In this document: piece by piece, positions 35,883 to 47,904 of the stretch
Position numbering within the stretch: position 1 is the first letter of the stretch
How the letters are laid out: each line of letters starts with the position of its first letter
From: Spisula solida
Taxonomy: Eukaryota; Mollusca; Bivalvia; Venerida; Mactridae
Assembly: GCA_947247005.1 (NCBI GenBank)
Contig: OX365944.1
Location: 58,200,096-58,264,095, forward strand
Length of the DNA stretch: 64,000 nt
Reading direction: 5' to 3'
Translations under genes and position numbers: made by a program
Notes under the pieces: model-generated
The model's database searches: none
What the model was told of the DNA's origin: nothing
The model's input: the letters and a program-made list of their open reading frames with translations, nothing else

Positions 35883-36279
35883 ACATATAGGGTGATCACA
35901 ATAGCTCATGGTGCATTGACATATAGGGTGATCACAATAGCTCACGGTGCATGGACATATAGGGTGATCACAATAGCTCACAGTGCATGGACATATAGGG
36001 TGATCACAATAGCTCACAGTGCATGGGCATATAGGGTGATCACAATAGCTCACAGTGCATGGACATATAGGGTGATCACAATAGCTCACAGTGCATGGAC
36101 ATATAGGGTGATCACAATAGCTCACAGTGCATGGACATATAGGGTGATCACAATAGCTCACAGTGCATGGACATATAGGGTGATCACAATAGCTCACAGT
36201 GCATGGACATATAGGGTGATCACAATAGCTCACAGTGCATGGACATATAGGGTGATCACATTAGCTCACAGTGCATTGA
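35883..36279. repeat. 36-bp satellite, 11 copies, seeded by a pearl-like 3' end
   Basis: The unit has ACATATAGGGTGATCACAAT and AGCTCACAGTGCATGG. AGGGTGATCACAATAGCTCAC corresponds closely to the AGAGTGATCACAAAAGCTCAC just before the terminal hairpin of copies B and C. Units are almost identical, so the expansion is recent. Open frames on both strands (35844-36233 minus, 35892-36362 plus) follow from the 36-bp period. Confidence 0.95.
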
Positions 36280-36620
36280 TTACATCCATATTTACTATAA
36301 TTATGTTTCATTGTTGTCTGACAAACTGCCAGGAGGACGCATTCACCGGCTTCCAATATTAAAATAGTGCAAGGGCAATAACTCTGTAAAAGTTTGTCAA
36401 ACTAATTTACTGGAACATGGTAACCCAGAGGTAGTCTTGCATGTATTGGTACCAGGCATGTTAAAGAACCAAGAGCTAGGCCCAGGGTATCGCACCAGGA
36501 TTCCTTGTATCGTACAACTGTCTCTTCCCTCAAAGTTGAAGGTCATTGGCCATTCTGGCAGGAGCAAACACTGGATGACTGCACTCTAACACTCTTGTCT
36601 CCATCAAATGCAAAAACCAC
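36280..36620. repeat. Dispersed repeat D2, copy 3 (part)
   Basis: From about 36405: GGTAACCCAGAGGTAGTCTT, GCATGTATTGGTACCAGGCA, GTTAAAGAACCAAGAG, TATCGTACAACTGTCTCTTC and AAGGTCATTGGCCATTCTGG. Similar to 20745-20930 and 30400-30530. Confidence 0.7.
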
Positions 36621-37254
36621 ACTACAACTTAAGACCCACTAGACTTCATAGTGTCCAAGTTTTTCCCCCATAAAATTTAGTGTCATGATACATATTTTAC
36701 CTTGAGCATGACTATCTGACTTAATGACACATACATCCGTATTAAACGTCTTTTGAAAAACAAACAATTTTCAACCACCTGGTATAATTATCAAAGTTAC
36801 TCATATTTATGCAGTAAAAAATCAAACAGAACAACCACAAGTATGTTGTTTTGCCTGATTGCCCAAGCTTGCATGTTGCTTTGCCTGATTGCCGAAGCTT
36901 GTATGTTGTTTAGTGTATAAAAAGTATGTAATATAATAATATTGATAAGAATATTTTGATCTACATCCAGGAACTGAAGTACAAAACTATGAAATCTGTT
37001 GTACATTGTGTCTGGAAGCATCCATAAACTCAGTAGATCAAATATCAAATCTCCAAGATTAACACAGAGGTAGTCTCGCATGATATGGGTCAGTTTTGCC
37101 GAGAAAAAAACCACTTGCAACTGTCGAAAGCAGCAAAGAATCAAATCTCTGACATTTCAAATATACATTTTTGTAATTTATCTGCTTAAAAGATATTTTT
37201 TTGAAATCTGTTCCAGAGAAGCCTTGAGGTACAGCATTAACATGGAGGGATGTC
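36621..37254. other. Unique sequence with a 33-bp duplication
   Basis: TGTTTTGCCTGATTGCC and AAGCTTG(C/T)ATGTTG are duplicated in tandem at about 36846-36910. The ORFs 36797-37144 (minus) and 37080-37298 (plus) show no domains. Confidence 0.5.
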
Positions 37255-37480
37255 TACCTCAACTACCTTGTGGTAGAATGAACATGCTTCCACTGTGAGA
37301 GTATCGAGTTTGATCCTACTCCGTGACATACAAGTTGGTAAAATGGTACTGGAGACTGTTAACATGGGCGAGCGCTACGTAGCACTTTCCAAGGGAGGTA
37401 ATCCTTGCCTACTATATTTAGATGAACGGGACGTAACTGAATACAGGCGCTCAGTAGTGCTTTTCTGAGGCAACGGAGCC
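37255..37480 (+). repeat. Possible tRNA-derived SINE
   Basis: TTGTGGTAGAATGAACATGC resembles a decayed box A, and GAGTTTGATCC (about 37306-37316) resembles box B at the right distance. A GC-richer body follows (GGGCGAGCGCTACGTAGCAC, CAAGGGAGGTAATCC). Only one copy is seen here, so the call rests on the box motifs. Confidence 0.4.
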
Positions 37481-38119
37481 CTGGTATAATTATCTGCCTT
37501 GCTTGATGCTAGATGAAGTTAGTTTCTAGGTAAATGCTAGTTTTATAGTGTCAGGATAATGTGACCTGGCAGTCTTCATATAGCTGAAATAATGTTGTCT
37601 AGTGGGACTCAAAACAATATTTCCAACATAGCTGGAGGGAAGAAAGTAATGTACAAGATTATTATGTTCTTTTCACTTCATGTATATATATACAGTTCCC
37701 AGTTCAATTTTTGTGTCATGACAATGTAGGTAAAATATAAAACTTCTTGAAAAACTTTCACCTTGTATTTACTCTGCAGATAATGGTGTTTACGTGTAAC
37801 ACAAACATTTATATGTGTTAAGTTAATGGCTTTCTTTTTATAGAATAAAACAAGTACATAGCAAGCCAGATGAGCCAGGCTAATGTAATCATATTCTTGC
37901 AATAACAGGCCAGGTAATATGAAAGCAATTCTCTATAGAGGGTAATTGAAGCAAACAGTTGCCGAATGAGGTAACATCCTAGATAGTAAATTCATGTCAG
38001 ATCTTTAATGTAATTAATATTTTTTCAATATAATAACAATTTTAAAGCATTATTTATTAATAGGTACTTTTTGCTTAGTAAAATTGCTTTAATGAAGACT
38101 TTGAACGACACGATCCCCA
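37481..38119. other. Unique sequence, nothing recognised
   Basis: AT-rich, no feature of note. Confidence 0.5.
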
Positions 38120-39610
38120 CACATATATCAATAATAGATCATACACATATATATACAGTAAATCATACACACATAGCTACAGTAGATCATACACGCATAT
38201 ATACAGTAGATCATTCACACATAGATACAGTAGATCATACACACATATATACACTAGATCATACACACATATATTCAGTAGATTATACACACATAGCTTC
38301 AGTAGATCATACACACATTGCTACAGTAGATCATACACACATATATACAGTAGATCGTACACACATAGAAACAGTTGCTCATACACACATATATACAGTA
38401 GATCATACACACATATATACACTAGATCATACACATACAGAAGAGCATACACAAATAGTAGATCATACACACATTAAAACAGTAGATCATACACACATTA
38501 ATACAGTAGATCATACACACATTAATACAGTAGATCATACACACAAATATATAGTAGATCATACACACATATATATACTAGATCATACACATACAGTAGA
38601 GCATACGCAAATAGTAGAGCATACACACATAGATACAGTAGATCATACACACATAGATATAGTAGATCATACACACATATATATATAGTAGTTCATACAC
38701 ACATATATACAATAGATTATACACACATATATACAGTAGATCATAAACACATAGATACAGTAGATCATACACACATAGCTACAGTAGATCATACACACAT
38801 ATATACAGTAGGTCTAACACACATATATACAGTAGATCATACACACATATATACAGTAGATCATACACACATATATACAGTAGATAATACACACATAGAT
38901 ACAGTAGATCATACACACATATATACACTATATCATACACACATATATTCAGTAGATCATACACACATAGCTACAGTAGATCGTACACACATAGAAACAG
39001 TTGCTCATACACACATATATACAGTAGATCATAAACACATATATACACTAGATCATACACATACAGAAGAACATACACAAAAAGTAGATCATACACACAT
39101 TAATACAGTAGATCATACACACATTAATACAGTAGATCATACACACATTAATACAGTAGATCATACACACATATATACAGTAGATCATACACACATATAT
39201 ATATACTAGATCATACACATACAGTAGAGCATACACAAATAGTAGAGCATACACACATAGATACAGTAGATCATACACACATAGATATAGTAGATCATAC
39301 ACACATATATACAGTAGGTCATACACACATATATACAATAGATTATACACACATATATACAGTAGGTCATACACACATATATACAGTAGATCATACACAC
39401 ATATATACAGTAGATAATACACACATAGATACAGTAGATCATACACACATAAATACACTAGATCATACACACATATATTCAGTTGATCATACACACATAG
39501 ATACAGTAGATCATACACACATTGCTACAGTAGATCATACACACATATATATAGTAGAGCATACACATACAGTAGATCATACCCATACAGTAGATCATAC
39601 CCACACACAT
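38120..39610. repeat. 24-bp satellite with a ~627-bp higher-order duplication
   Basis: Unit CATACACACATATATACAGT followed by agat, about 60 copies, with a CATACAGAAGAGCATAC variant and a CATACAGTAGAGCATAC variant. The first occurs at 38434 and 39060, the second at 38590 and 39218, so a block of about 627 bp has been duplicated. The 205-codon plus-strand ORF (38071-38688) and the minus-strand ORFs are eight-residue peptide repeats of the array. Confidence 0.95.
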
Positions 39611-42600
39611 TGGAAGCATCTTTCCCACACAAGTCTTAATGTCAGACAGTATGTTGCTAAATTCTTTAACTTAGATGATGCACAAAACAGACAGGCAAGC
39701 TGTCAGAGGTAAATACATGTTTTATTGTTAAACATGCAGAAGATATACAACTTTCTGTTTGCTTTCTGCTTGCATGCATGTACCTAGATAACATTCCTCC
39801 TGGATTAATGAATTATCAAACAGGTAGAAAATATTTACATGAAGAAACTACTCAGCTAAACCAGAGGAATGTTAGTCAATAATGGGTTGAAGAGGAAGGT
39901 TAGAGAGAGGAGGTAATAAGAGCTGTACAGCACTTGATCATAAAATGTCGGGAATAAGTTCATGAACATCATAACAGTTAATCTAGAACTACAACATGTT
40001 CAAGAATTATTTCAAGAGATTCTAGAACAACGGAACAACATATCTTGAATGAGTCCTAGGACTAGTATTGCTTAAGTTAAAGAACATGGCTGTCTTGAGC
40101 AATTTAAAGCTCTTAAAACACATTCAAGAACTGATCTTGAATAAGTTCAAGAAATAACATTGAAGTATCAATTTCAGGTCATGAACTATTTTGCTTTAGT
40201 AGTGGAGTGTTCAGAGTGGTTAAACAACTAAATCTTTTATCAATAAAACAACTTATCATTTTTTTTACAAATTTTGCATCAGATTCTATTTAGGGCTTAA
40301 TTTAGCATAGAAAGGGAGATAATTTCATTAAAAAATACTTTAAAATAGTAGGCTCAGGAGTTGTCTTTTTTGACATCGTTTAAAGATAGTAGCAGATAAC
40401 TTGGCAATACTTAGAACAATAATTATTAAGTGCTGAGCTAGTTTTTTAAAGCTCTTATGCATTAAGGCAACAAAGAGTAAACCCTAATGTAAAGCTCTAA
40501 AAGGAAGCTCAAGGCAGACAATATGTGTACCTAATTTCTCTTCCTTGTAGAAGATATAAATTCTTTCCATTTAGAAAAAAATGCCCCCATCACAATAATA
40601 CCAACAGGTAGAAATTTTCTAATAAAAAAGCGTAATATTGGTTCAACAAAAAATGCTGATATTATCCAGAGATATTTCTCTTAGTTTGAAGTGCAATTGT
40701 AAAACAGATGAACAATAGAGATATAACACCCGCGTCTCACGATGTCTCACGGAAAGGCAGAGAGAATACCCGCAAATTGACTGGTTGCCAAGCGAGGTAT
40801 TCCATACATTTATTATATACATTCACCTCAAAGAAATGAGGTTGTAAGAATCATTAGGACTATGGTTAACAAAAATAAAAACTCTAACATGTTGTTGGTG
40901 CAGTAAGCTTGATGATAAACTATAAGAACATATTCATTAATTGCTTCTCCATAATTCCAAGATGGAGAGAGATTCATGGTATTTCTTATAACATTTCATA
41001 CCTTTATAACTGAAGAGTACGAACCTTCATAACTGAAGAGTCGCACCACATTTTCTATATATTCAGACACCTTAATCGCCTGGTAATGCATTTTAGCTAT
41101 CAGTTCGTCTACAGAGACTATATTCTAAATATCAAAGGTTGTTATGTTTATTTTTTGCCCAATATTCGGTAAGTAGGTCACCAGGCTAAGCCAATGTTCT
41201 TGGCTCAATTTTCTGGATACCAAATTTTAACATTCCTTAACAACACTTCATAAATCGGTTCTAGTTTTTTGTTGCTACAAATTGTCTAGGCAGGGTGTAC
41301 CCTAAATATGTGTATAACAGATAACAATTATATAACATTTGATAATATTGTGCATTTAATTTCTTAATCTGCATGCAAACAGGCTTTGTATTCAGTATGT
41401 TAATTACTTAAAATAAGCATGCAAATATATACAAGGAAACAGATCGATAGGCTATTTTATTTGCATTAAATATGAAATTACAAATTAAAAAATGTGAATT
41501 AGATTCAATTGGTTAATATAATTGGCCCTACTTTTAAACAACCCCCACTGGGAACCAAACCTATGATGCCTTAACAAATCGGCTACTGCAGTTATAAGAA
41601 ACTTTTATTGAACATCTTTCCAAAGTATATACAATATTTGGCCTGGCTTAATTCCAATCTGCAGAAAAACCTGAATGTGATAGACAAGGGGTACAACTGT
41701 GTTACTTGTTACTATAGATTTGTAGCAAGAGTTGTGGTTCTTCTATGCTTTGTATCCACATTACCTCCATCATAGGGAGACTTTATATTGCGTAATCTTG
41801 GAGTTTTAGAATCATAAACCAACAAACAAACCCTTTACTCAACAGATTTACTCAGAAGTAGAGTTTGAACGTTTTATTGCTAGAGGATATTTCCAGCTCT
41901 GTTTAGTATAGAAACATGAAGACCAGGAGTCCAGAACAAGATCCAGGCCCAACCTATAAACCACAATCAAGTAGGGGAATTCATTTTTCTGTGGACAAAT
42001 CTTGTTGCAAAGTTTTATCCAGAAAAAATCATCAGGCAGATTGACCTATGAACTCTATAGAAAGATGACCATAGTGCTGACAAACTTCCCAGAACCAATA
42101 AATAAAGTTTCTATACCAATCTATGTCAATGCATGTGAGAAAATGTACTCATGTGAAAATGATTATTGGTTGATTCTAACTTGATTGACTTTATATCCTT
42201 TTCTTTCCATCAAGGGCATCACCACATGAATTCAACATCTCAATAGATTCATTTTGAACATACATGTACCAATATTGGAGTGATTGGACTGGATTATATA
42301 TTCATAGTTTTTACATTGGTGATTAAGTAAACAAACCTGTATGGTTGTTATATGTATGCTATATAGATAGCATATGTCAGTTTGTCAATACATGTGCTTC
42401 TATAAGGAGATATTTTCATTGGTTAGCATCCCCCACATTCATTCAGATAATTCATACTATAAGCAGACGGGCATGATTTATCTCTCCCGTATTATACTGT
42501 ATAGAAAGGGAGGCAACTTGCAACAATCTCCTATTATCTTTTACATGAGTTATCCCTCTTTCTGTATCTGGTCTATGTTATATTGTACAGAAAGGGAGTC

Positions 42601-43219
42601 AACTTGCAACTATCTCCCCTGATATTGCTGATCACTGTTCATCCAATTAAGATTAAATACATACAAGTAGCTATTCCAATAGAACGGAATTGTTAATTAC
42701 ACTGGCCACAGAAAACTTATTCCTCGTTATACATGTAGATAATAAGAACAGTAATACATGTACTTTTAAAAAACATAGCACATCCTTCACATATCGCAAC
42801 AATTCAATATATTTTACGATTGTGACAATTTAGGATTCAGTTAGCATGTAACAAATAGTTATGATTAACAAGAATCGATTTCAATTACAGCATAAACAAG
42901 GTAAGTATACACACTAGTACATCAAGAACAGTAACTCCAACAGAACAATGAATATTAAGAATGTATGAGTTACTTACCTTCATGATAAATCTTAGTTGGC
43001 ATTCACACAAAACATTCAAACCTGAAATAGAGGAAGAAAGTGGTTAAGTATGACTTGTATCTAGGATGTAATAACATTCCTCAGAAGGGTACAACAAAAG
43101 TGGGTCTGGTACATAAGCAATATATTCTAGAGTTAAAGCTCTAGATATACGACAACCTGTTTGGGTTCCACTTGATAGTGTAACTGGAGCTCTCAATGTA
43201 ATGCAATAGAATCCCAAAC
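39611..43219. other. Longest stretch of mostly unique sequence
   Basis: No gene found. At 39955-40200 a few CAAGAA, TTCAAGA and TTCATGAAC motifs recur loosely. At 42476-42620 a ~90-bp segment is duplicated (TATACTGTATAGAAAGGGAG, CAACTTGCAAC, ATCTCC). ORFs of 60 to 82 codons (42002-42184, 42374-42622) have no recognisable domains. CpG-rich spots such as 40730-40760 are short. Confidence 0.5.
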
Positions 43220-45185
43220 ATAAGTGCAACAGGAGCCAACAAGTTATGAATAAAATAGAAGCTCATAAGATGGCAAACAAGGTAGTAGGGCAGGCATCTA
43301 CAACATACTTAGTGCACCCACACAATTGTGCAAAACGAGCCCACAAGATAGTGCGCCAGCAAACTACAAGATAGCTAGTATTCCAGAAGTCAATAATTAG
43401 ATAGTGTAAAAAGAGCACATATGATAGTTCACCAGGAGCCCACACAATAGTGCAACAAAAGCCTACAAGTTTGAACAACAAAAACTCACAAAATATTGCA
43501 ACAAAAGCCCACAAAATAGTGCAACAAAAGCCCACAAGTTTGAACAACAAAAGCTCACAAAATAGTGCAACAAATGCTCACAAAATAGTGCAACAAAAGC
43601 TCTCAAAATAGTGCAAAAAAAGCTCACAAAATAGTGCAACAAAAGCTCACAAAATATTGCAACAAAAGCCCACAAGATAGTGCAACAAAAGCCTACAAGT
43701 TCGAACAACAAAAGCTCACAAAATAGTGCAACAAAAGCTCATAAAATAGTGCAACAAAAGCCCACAAAATATTGCAACAAAAGTCCACAAAATATTGCAA
43801 CAAAAGTCCACAAAATAGTGCGACAAAAGCTCACAAGACGGAGCAACAAATGCCCACAATATAGAGCAACAAAGGCTCATTAATTAGTGCAACAAAAGCC
43901 CACAAAATAGTGTGACAATAGCCCACAAGATATAGCAACAAAAGCCCACAAGGTATAGCAACAAAATCCCACAAGATAGAGCAACAAATGTCCACAAGAT
44001 AGAACAACAAATGCCCACAAGATGGAGCAACAAATGCCCACAAGATAGAGCAACAAAAGCTCACAAAATAGTGCAACAAAAGCTCACAAAATAGTACAAC
44101 AAAAGCCCACAAAATAGTGCAACAAAACCCATAAGGTATAGCAACAAAAGCCCACAAGGTATAGCAACAAATGCCCACAAGATAGAGCAACAAAAGCCCT
44201 TAAGGTATAGCAACAAATGCCCACACAAAAGAGCAACAAAAGCCCATAAGATAGTGCAACAAAGCCCATAAGACAGTGCAACAAAGGGCCACAATATAGA
44301 GCAACAAAAGCCCACAATATAGTGCAACAAAAGCTCTTAAGACAGTGCAATAAAAGCCAACAATATAGAGCACCAAAACACCACAAGACAGTGCAACAAA
44401 AGCCCACAATATAAGCAACAAAAGCCCACAATATAGTGCAACAAAAGCCCACAATATAGAGTGCCAAAAGCTCATAAGATAGAGCAACAAAAGCCCACAA
44501 GATAGAGCAACAAAGCCCATAAGACAGTGCAACAAAAGCCCACAAGATAGAGCAACAAAAGCCCACAATATAGTGCCACAAAAGCCCATAAGACAGTGCA
44601 ACAAAAGCCCACAAGGTATAGCAACAAAAGCCTACAAGATAGAGCAACAAAGCCCACAATATAGTGCAACAAAAGCCCATAAGACAGTGCAACAAAAGGC
44701 CACAATATAGAGCAACAAAAGCCCACAAAATAGGGCAACAAAATCCCACAAGATTGAGCAACAAAAGCCCACACTATAGAGCAACAAAAGTCCACAATAT
44801 AGTGCAACAAAAGCCTACAATATAGAGCAACATAAGCCCACAAGATAGGGCAACAAAAACCCACAAGATAGAGCAACAAAAGCCCACACAAAATTGCAAC
44901 AAAAGTTCACAAGATAGAGCAACAAAAGCCCACAAGATAGAGCAACAAAATCCCAAACAATAGTGCAACAAAAGCCCACAAGATAATGCAGCAGACACTC
45001 ACAAGATAATGCAACAAATAGATGAACAGGTATCAACAAGATAGTGCAACAGGCATCCACAAGATAGTGCAACAGGCATCTACAAGATAGTGCAACAGAC
45101 ATCCACAAGATAGTGCAACAGGCATCCATAAGGTTGTGCAACATGTATTCACAAGATGTGCAACATGCACCATAAGGTAGTTACA
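43220..45185. repeat. 23-bp minisatellite, about 85 copies
   Basis: Unit GCAACAAAAGCCCACAAGAT plus ag(a/t), mostly 23 bp with 21 to 22-bp variants. Because 23 is not a multiple of 3, a minus-strand frame steps through all three phases and repeats every 69 bp. It is stop-free for long stretches (44084-44764, 226 codons) and would encode a Leu/Cys/Phe/Trp-rich hydrophobic peptide. Many overlapping frames do the same, so I do not call a gene. Confidence 0.96.
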
Positions 45186-45574
45186 CAGAGCCCATACAAT
45201 AGAAACACAGTACAAAGAAATAATAATAAACAGCAGTTCCATAACAGTCTGAGTATAGTGTCATAAAGTTGCATGTGACTCAATGGATCATTTTTCCTTA
45301 AAAATACACCATAGGCAACTCTGTAATTCATCGAGCACTTTTCTCAATGGTGTCTGACTGTTTTTTTTTGTCTGAGCAAGGGGCCAGGCCAGCTATTATT
45401 CTGATGGGGCTCAACCAGCTATTTTTCTCAGAGCTATGTCCTTACAAGCACACTTGTCTCAATATGCCACTGAATATATAACTGAAAAATTGCTGATAAC
45501 AGTATTTAATCGGAATAAACCAACAAACTATATACATTTTTATTTTCATATTTTCAAACATTCCATGGTGGACG
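45186..45574. other. Unique sequence, nothing recognised
   Basis: A T9 run near 45361. No feature of note. Confidence 0.5.
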
Positions 45575-46052
45575 AAGCCCTGTTCCCCCTCTGGAGCCCA
45601 CGTACCCCTCTGGAGCTTTGGTTCCTCCTTATGAGCCCTGGTTCCATCTCAAGAGCCCTGGTTCCTCCTCAAGAGCCCTGGTTCCCTCTCAAGAGCCCTG
45701 GTTTCTTCTCTGGAGCCCAGGTTCCTCCTCTTGAGACCTTGTCCCTCCTCAGGAGCCCTGGTTCCTCCTCAAGAGCCCTGGTTCCCTCTCAAGAGCCCTG
45801 GTTCCTCCTCAGGAGTCCTAGTTCCTCCTCTGGAGTCCTAGTTCCTCCTCTGGAGCCCTGGTTCCTCAAGAGCCCTGGTTCCTCCTCAAAAGCACTGGTT
45901 CCCTCTCAAGAGCCCTCGTTGCTCCTCAGGAGCCCTGGTTCCTCCTCTGGAGCCCTGGTTTCCCCTCTGGAGCTCTGGTTCCCCCTCTGGAACGTTGGTT
46001 CCTCCTCAGGAGCTCTGGTTCCTCATCTGGAGCCCTGGTTCCCCCTCTGGAT
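45575..46052. repeat. 20-bp minisatellite (GAGCCCTGGTTCCTCCTCAA), 24 copies
   Basis: Units are 20 bp in nearly constant register with a few short ones (about 45860-45890). The plus-strand ORF at 45436-46098 (220 codons) is stop-free through all phases, giving a Pro/Ser/Leu-rich 20-residue peptide repeat. It starts upstream in unique sequence, but nothing else suggests a gene. Confidence 0.95.
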
Positions 46053-46455
46053 ATGTGTAAGTATTTTATACAAGAAGAACATCAGTATCTTGCAGTAAGA
46101 CGATATTGGCAACCAACAAGTTCCGCTCCATTCTAACAACCTGAGCCTCAGACATCTCTTCTTAAATATCTCGTAAATTATCAATAAAATGTCGGAATAA
46201 AACTCCAGGGCATTACAATAAATACTTCATGAATAGTTCAAAGATTTTAAACACATCATGAAACTCGTTTTTTGTTGGAACTCTTTTAAATCATTTCCAA
46301 GCATAGACATGTATAATCCTATATAAAGTTCCTTCCCAGCTGTTGGCAATGGTACCCTGGAAATGTCGGATTGTAACAGTTTATGTAATTGTCTGAACTG
46401 GTTTGTTTTATAGGGATCTATTTTCTACCACACGTTCGTTTTTTGTACTGATATA
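46053..46455. other. Unique sequence, nothing recognised
   Basis: AT-rich. No ORF or repeat. Confidence 0.5.
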
Positions 46456-47190
46456 CTGTACAGCGGGTATATTCCACGTGGTCCATTATTTGCATTTTCT
46501 GGATCCTTTTGAACTCATGGTAACTTGATATCGCGCAAACGACCTCGACCGCGATTTAAAACCTTGTCGGTAAACATGAAATGGGAGGTCAATCTTACGT
46601 ACGTTAATTGCGAACATACATGTATACATAGTCTAATAAGAAATCAGCCGTATTTATAAGACTATTTAGACCCCCGTCCATGATTTATTTATGCTCCCTA
46701 GTTTCGACTGTTATTTTGAACGGTTTGTTTGATGGCCCAGTTGACTATTATTAGAAAATGTACTCAAACAAATATTTTTTCGTCAAACATTTACACTTTT
46801 GCAAACAAAATTGTTAGATTTAACAAGTTTGATGCACCTGCTAATAATTAACACCTTTTAACGTTGAAAAAACATGATGCATTTATGATATTTGATACAC
46901 ATGCATAGAGTTTACACATGTTTAACAAAGATCTAATTTCGAATTATATTTTGTAATTTATTATAAATCGTAGTCTTATTGCCGTATTGTGCTAAACCGA
47001 CATACTTCTTGCAAAGTCATTGGGTCAATGTTGCTTTATTTTTTTATGTTTTTATTCATAAATTGTCTCCCTTTGTAAAATTTTTATATTTACGAGGTAA
47101 ATATTTCGCTGCGTCTAGGATTTTGCGCTATCGATGTTGACCACGAATATAACGAAAATTAGACCCCCGTGAAATATACCCGCTATACAG
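46456..47190. mobile_element. 735-bp TIR element with TA duplication
   Basis: Begins CTGTACAGCGGGTATATTCC and ends as the inverse (AATATACCCGCTATACAG), with TIRs of about 25 bp and TA on both sides (46454-46455, 47191-47192). Subterminal blocks are also inversely similar: TGATATCGCGCAAACG on the left and TTTTGCGCTATCGATG on the right. CpG density is visibly higher than in the surroundings, suggesting a young insertion or different methylation. No transposase ORF. Confidence 0.88.
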
Positions 47191-47192
47191 TA

Positions 47193-47360
47193 GGATGCTT
47201 ATGTATACTTGTACAGTCACATTCTCCTACTATTAAAATCTGAATAATTATTGTTAATAACTGTAACTTTGAACACTAGTAAGTTATGTGCTGTTAAGAA
47301 TGCAGAAATATGTATACCTATGATGTATGTAAGACAAAATAAATAATCAATAAAGTAGAA
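47193..47360. other. Unique spacer
   Basis: Nothing recognised. Confidence 0.5.
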
Positions 47361-47705
47361 TCTATGTCAAGGTTACATGGTCAGATCAATGTCAAGATCA
47401 AATGGTGAAGTCAATGTCAAGGTCAAATGGTGAAATCAATGTCAAGATCACATGGATAAATCAATGTCAAGGTCACATGGTTAAATCAATGTCAAGCTTG
47501 CATGGTGAAATCAATGTCAATGTGCATGGTGAAATCAATGTTAAGGTCAAATGGTGAAATCAATGTAACATGGTGATTAATGTCAAGGTCACAAGGTGAA
47601 ATCAAGGTCACATGGTGAAATCAATGTCACTTAGTGAAATCAATGTCAAGGTCAAATTGTGAAATCAACGTCAAGGTCACATGGTGAAATTCACGTCAAG
47701 GTCAT
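47361..47705. repeat. Degenerate 25-bp repeat (CAAGGTCAAATGGTGAAATC)
   Basis: About 13 imperfect copies of ATCAATGTCAAGGTCA(A/C)ATGG-type units. Several are shortened to 15 to 20 bp. Confidence 0.92.
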
Positions 47706-47904
47706 AGAGATCAAAGACCAGACATACAGCTTGATTATCATTTGTTAATTCATAGGAATGTTTTTCAAATGATTTGACGAACTGTTTTCCATAACAGGAA
47801 AACAGACAGAACGCAACATTTAGCAAGGTCAGGTCAAGGTCATATAGTGTCAATGCTCTACAAAATGTGTTTTATTTACAAAAACCGAAACCATTAATTA
47901 TCTC
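47706..47904. other. Unique spacer before the 51-bp satellite
   Basis: Contains CAAGGTCAGGTCAAGGTCAT near 47825, a possible outlier of the 25-bp repeat. Confidence 0.5.

Noticed and set aside
38071..38688. 205-codon His/Thr/Asp/Val-repeat ORF that could suggest a metal-binding protein
   Set aside because: It is the 24-bp array in frame. The opposite strand is open as well and the array has stops elsewhere.
45436..46098. 220-codon Pro/Ser-rich ORF
   Set aside because: A 20-bp unit free of stops in every phase; no coding context, domain or splice signals.
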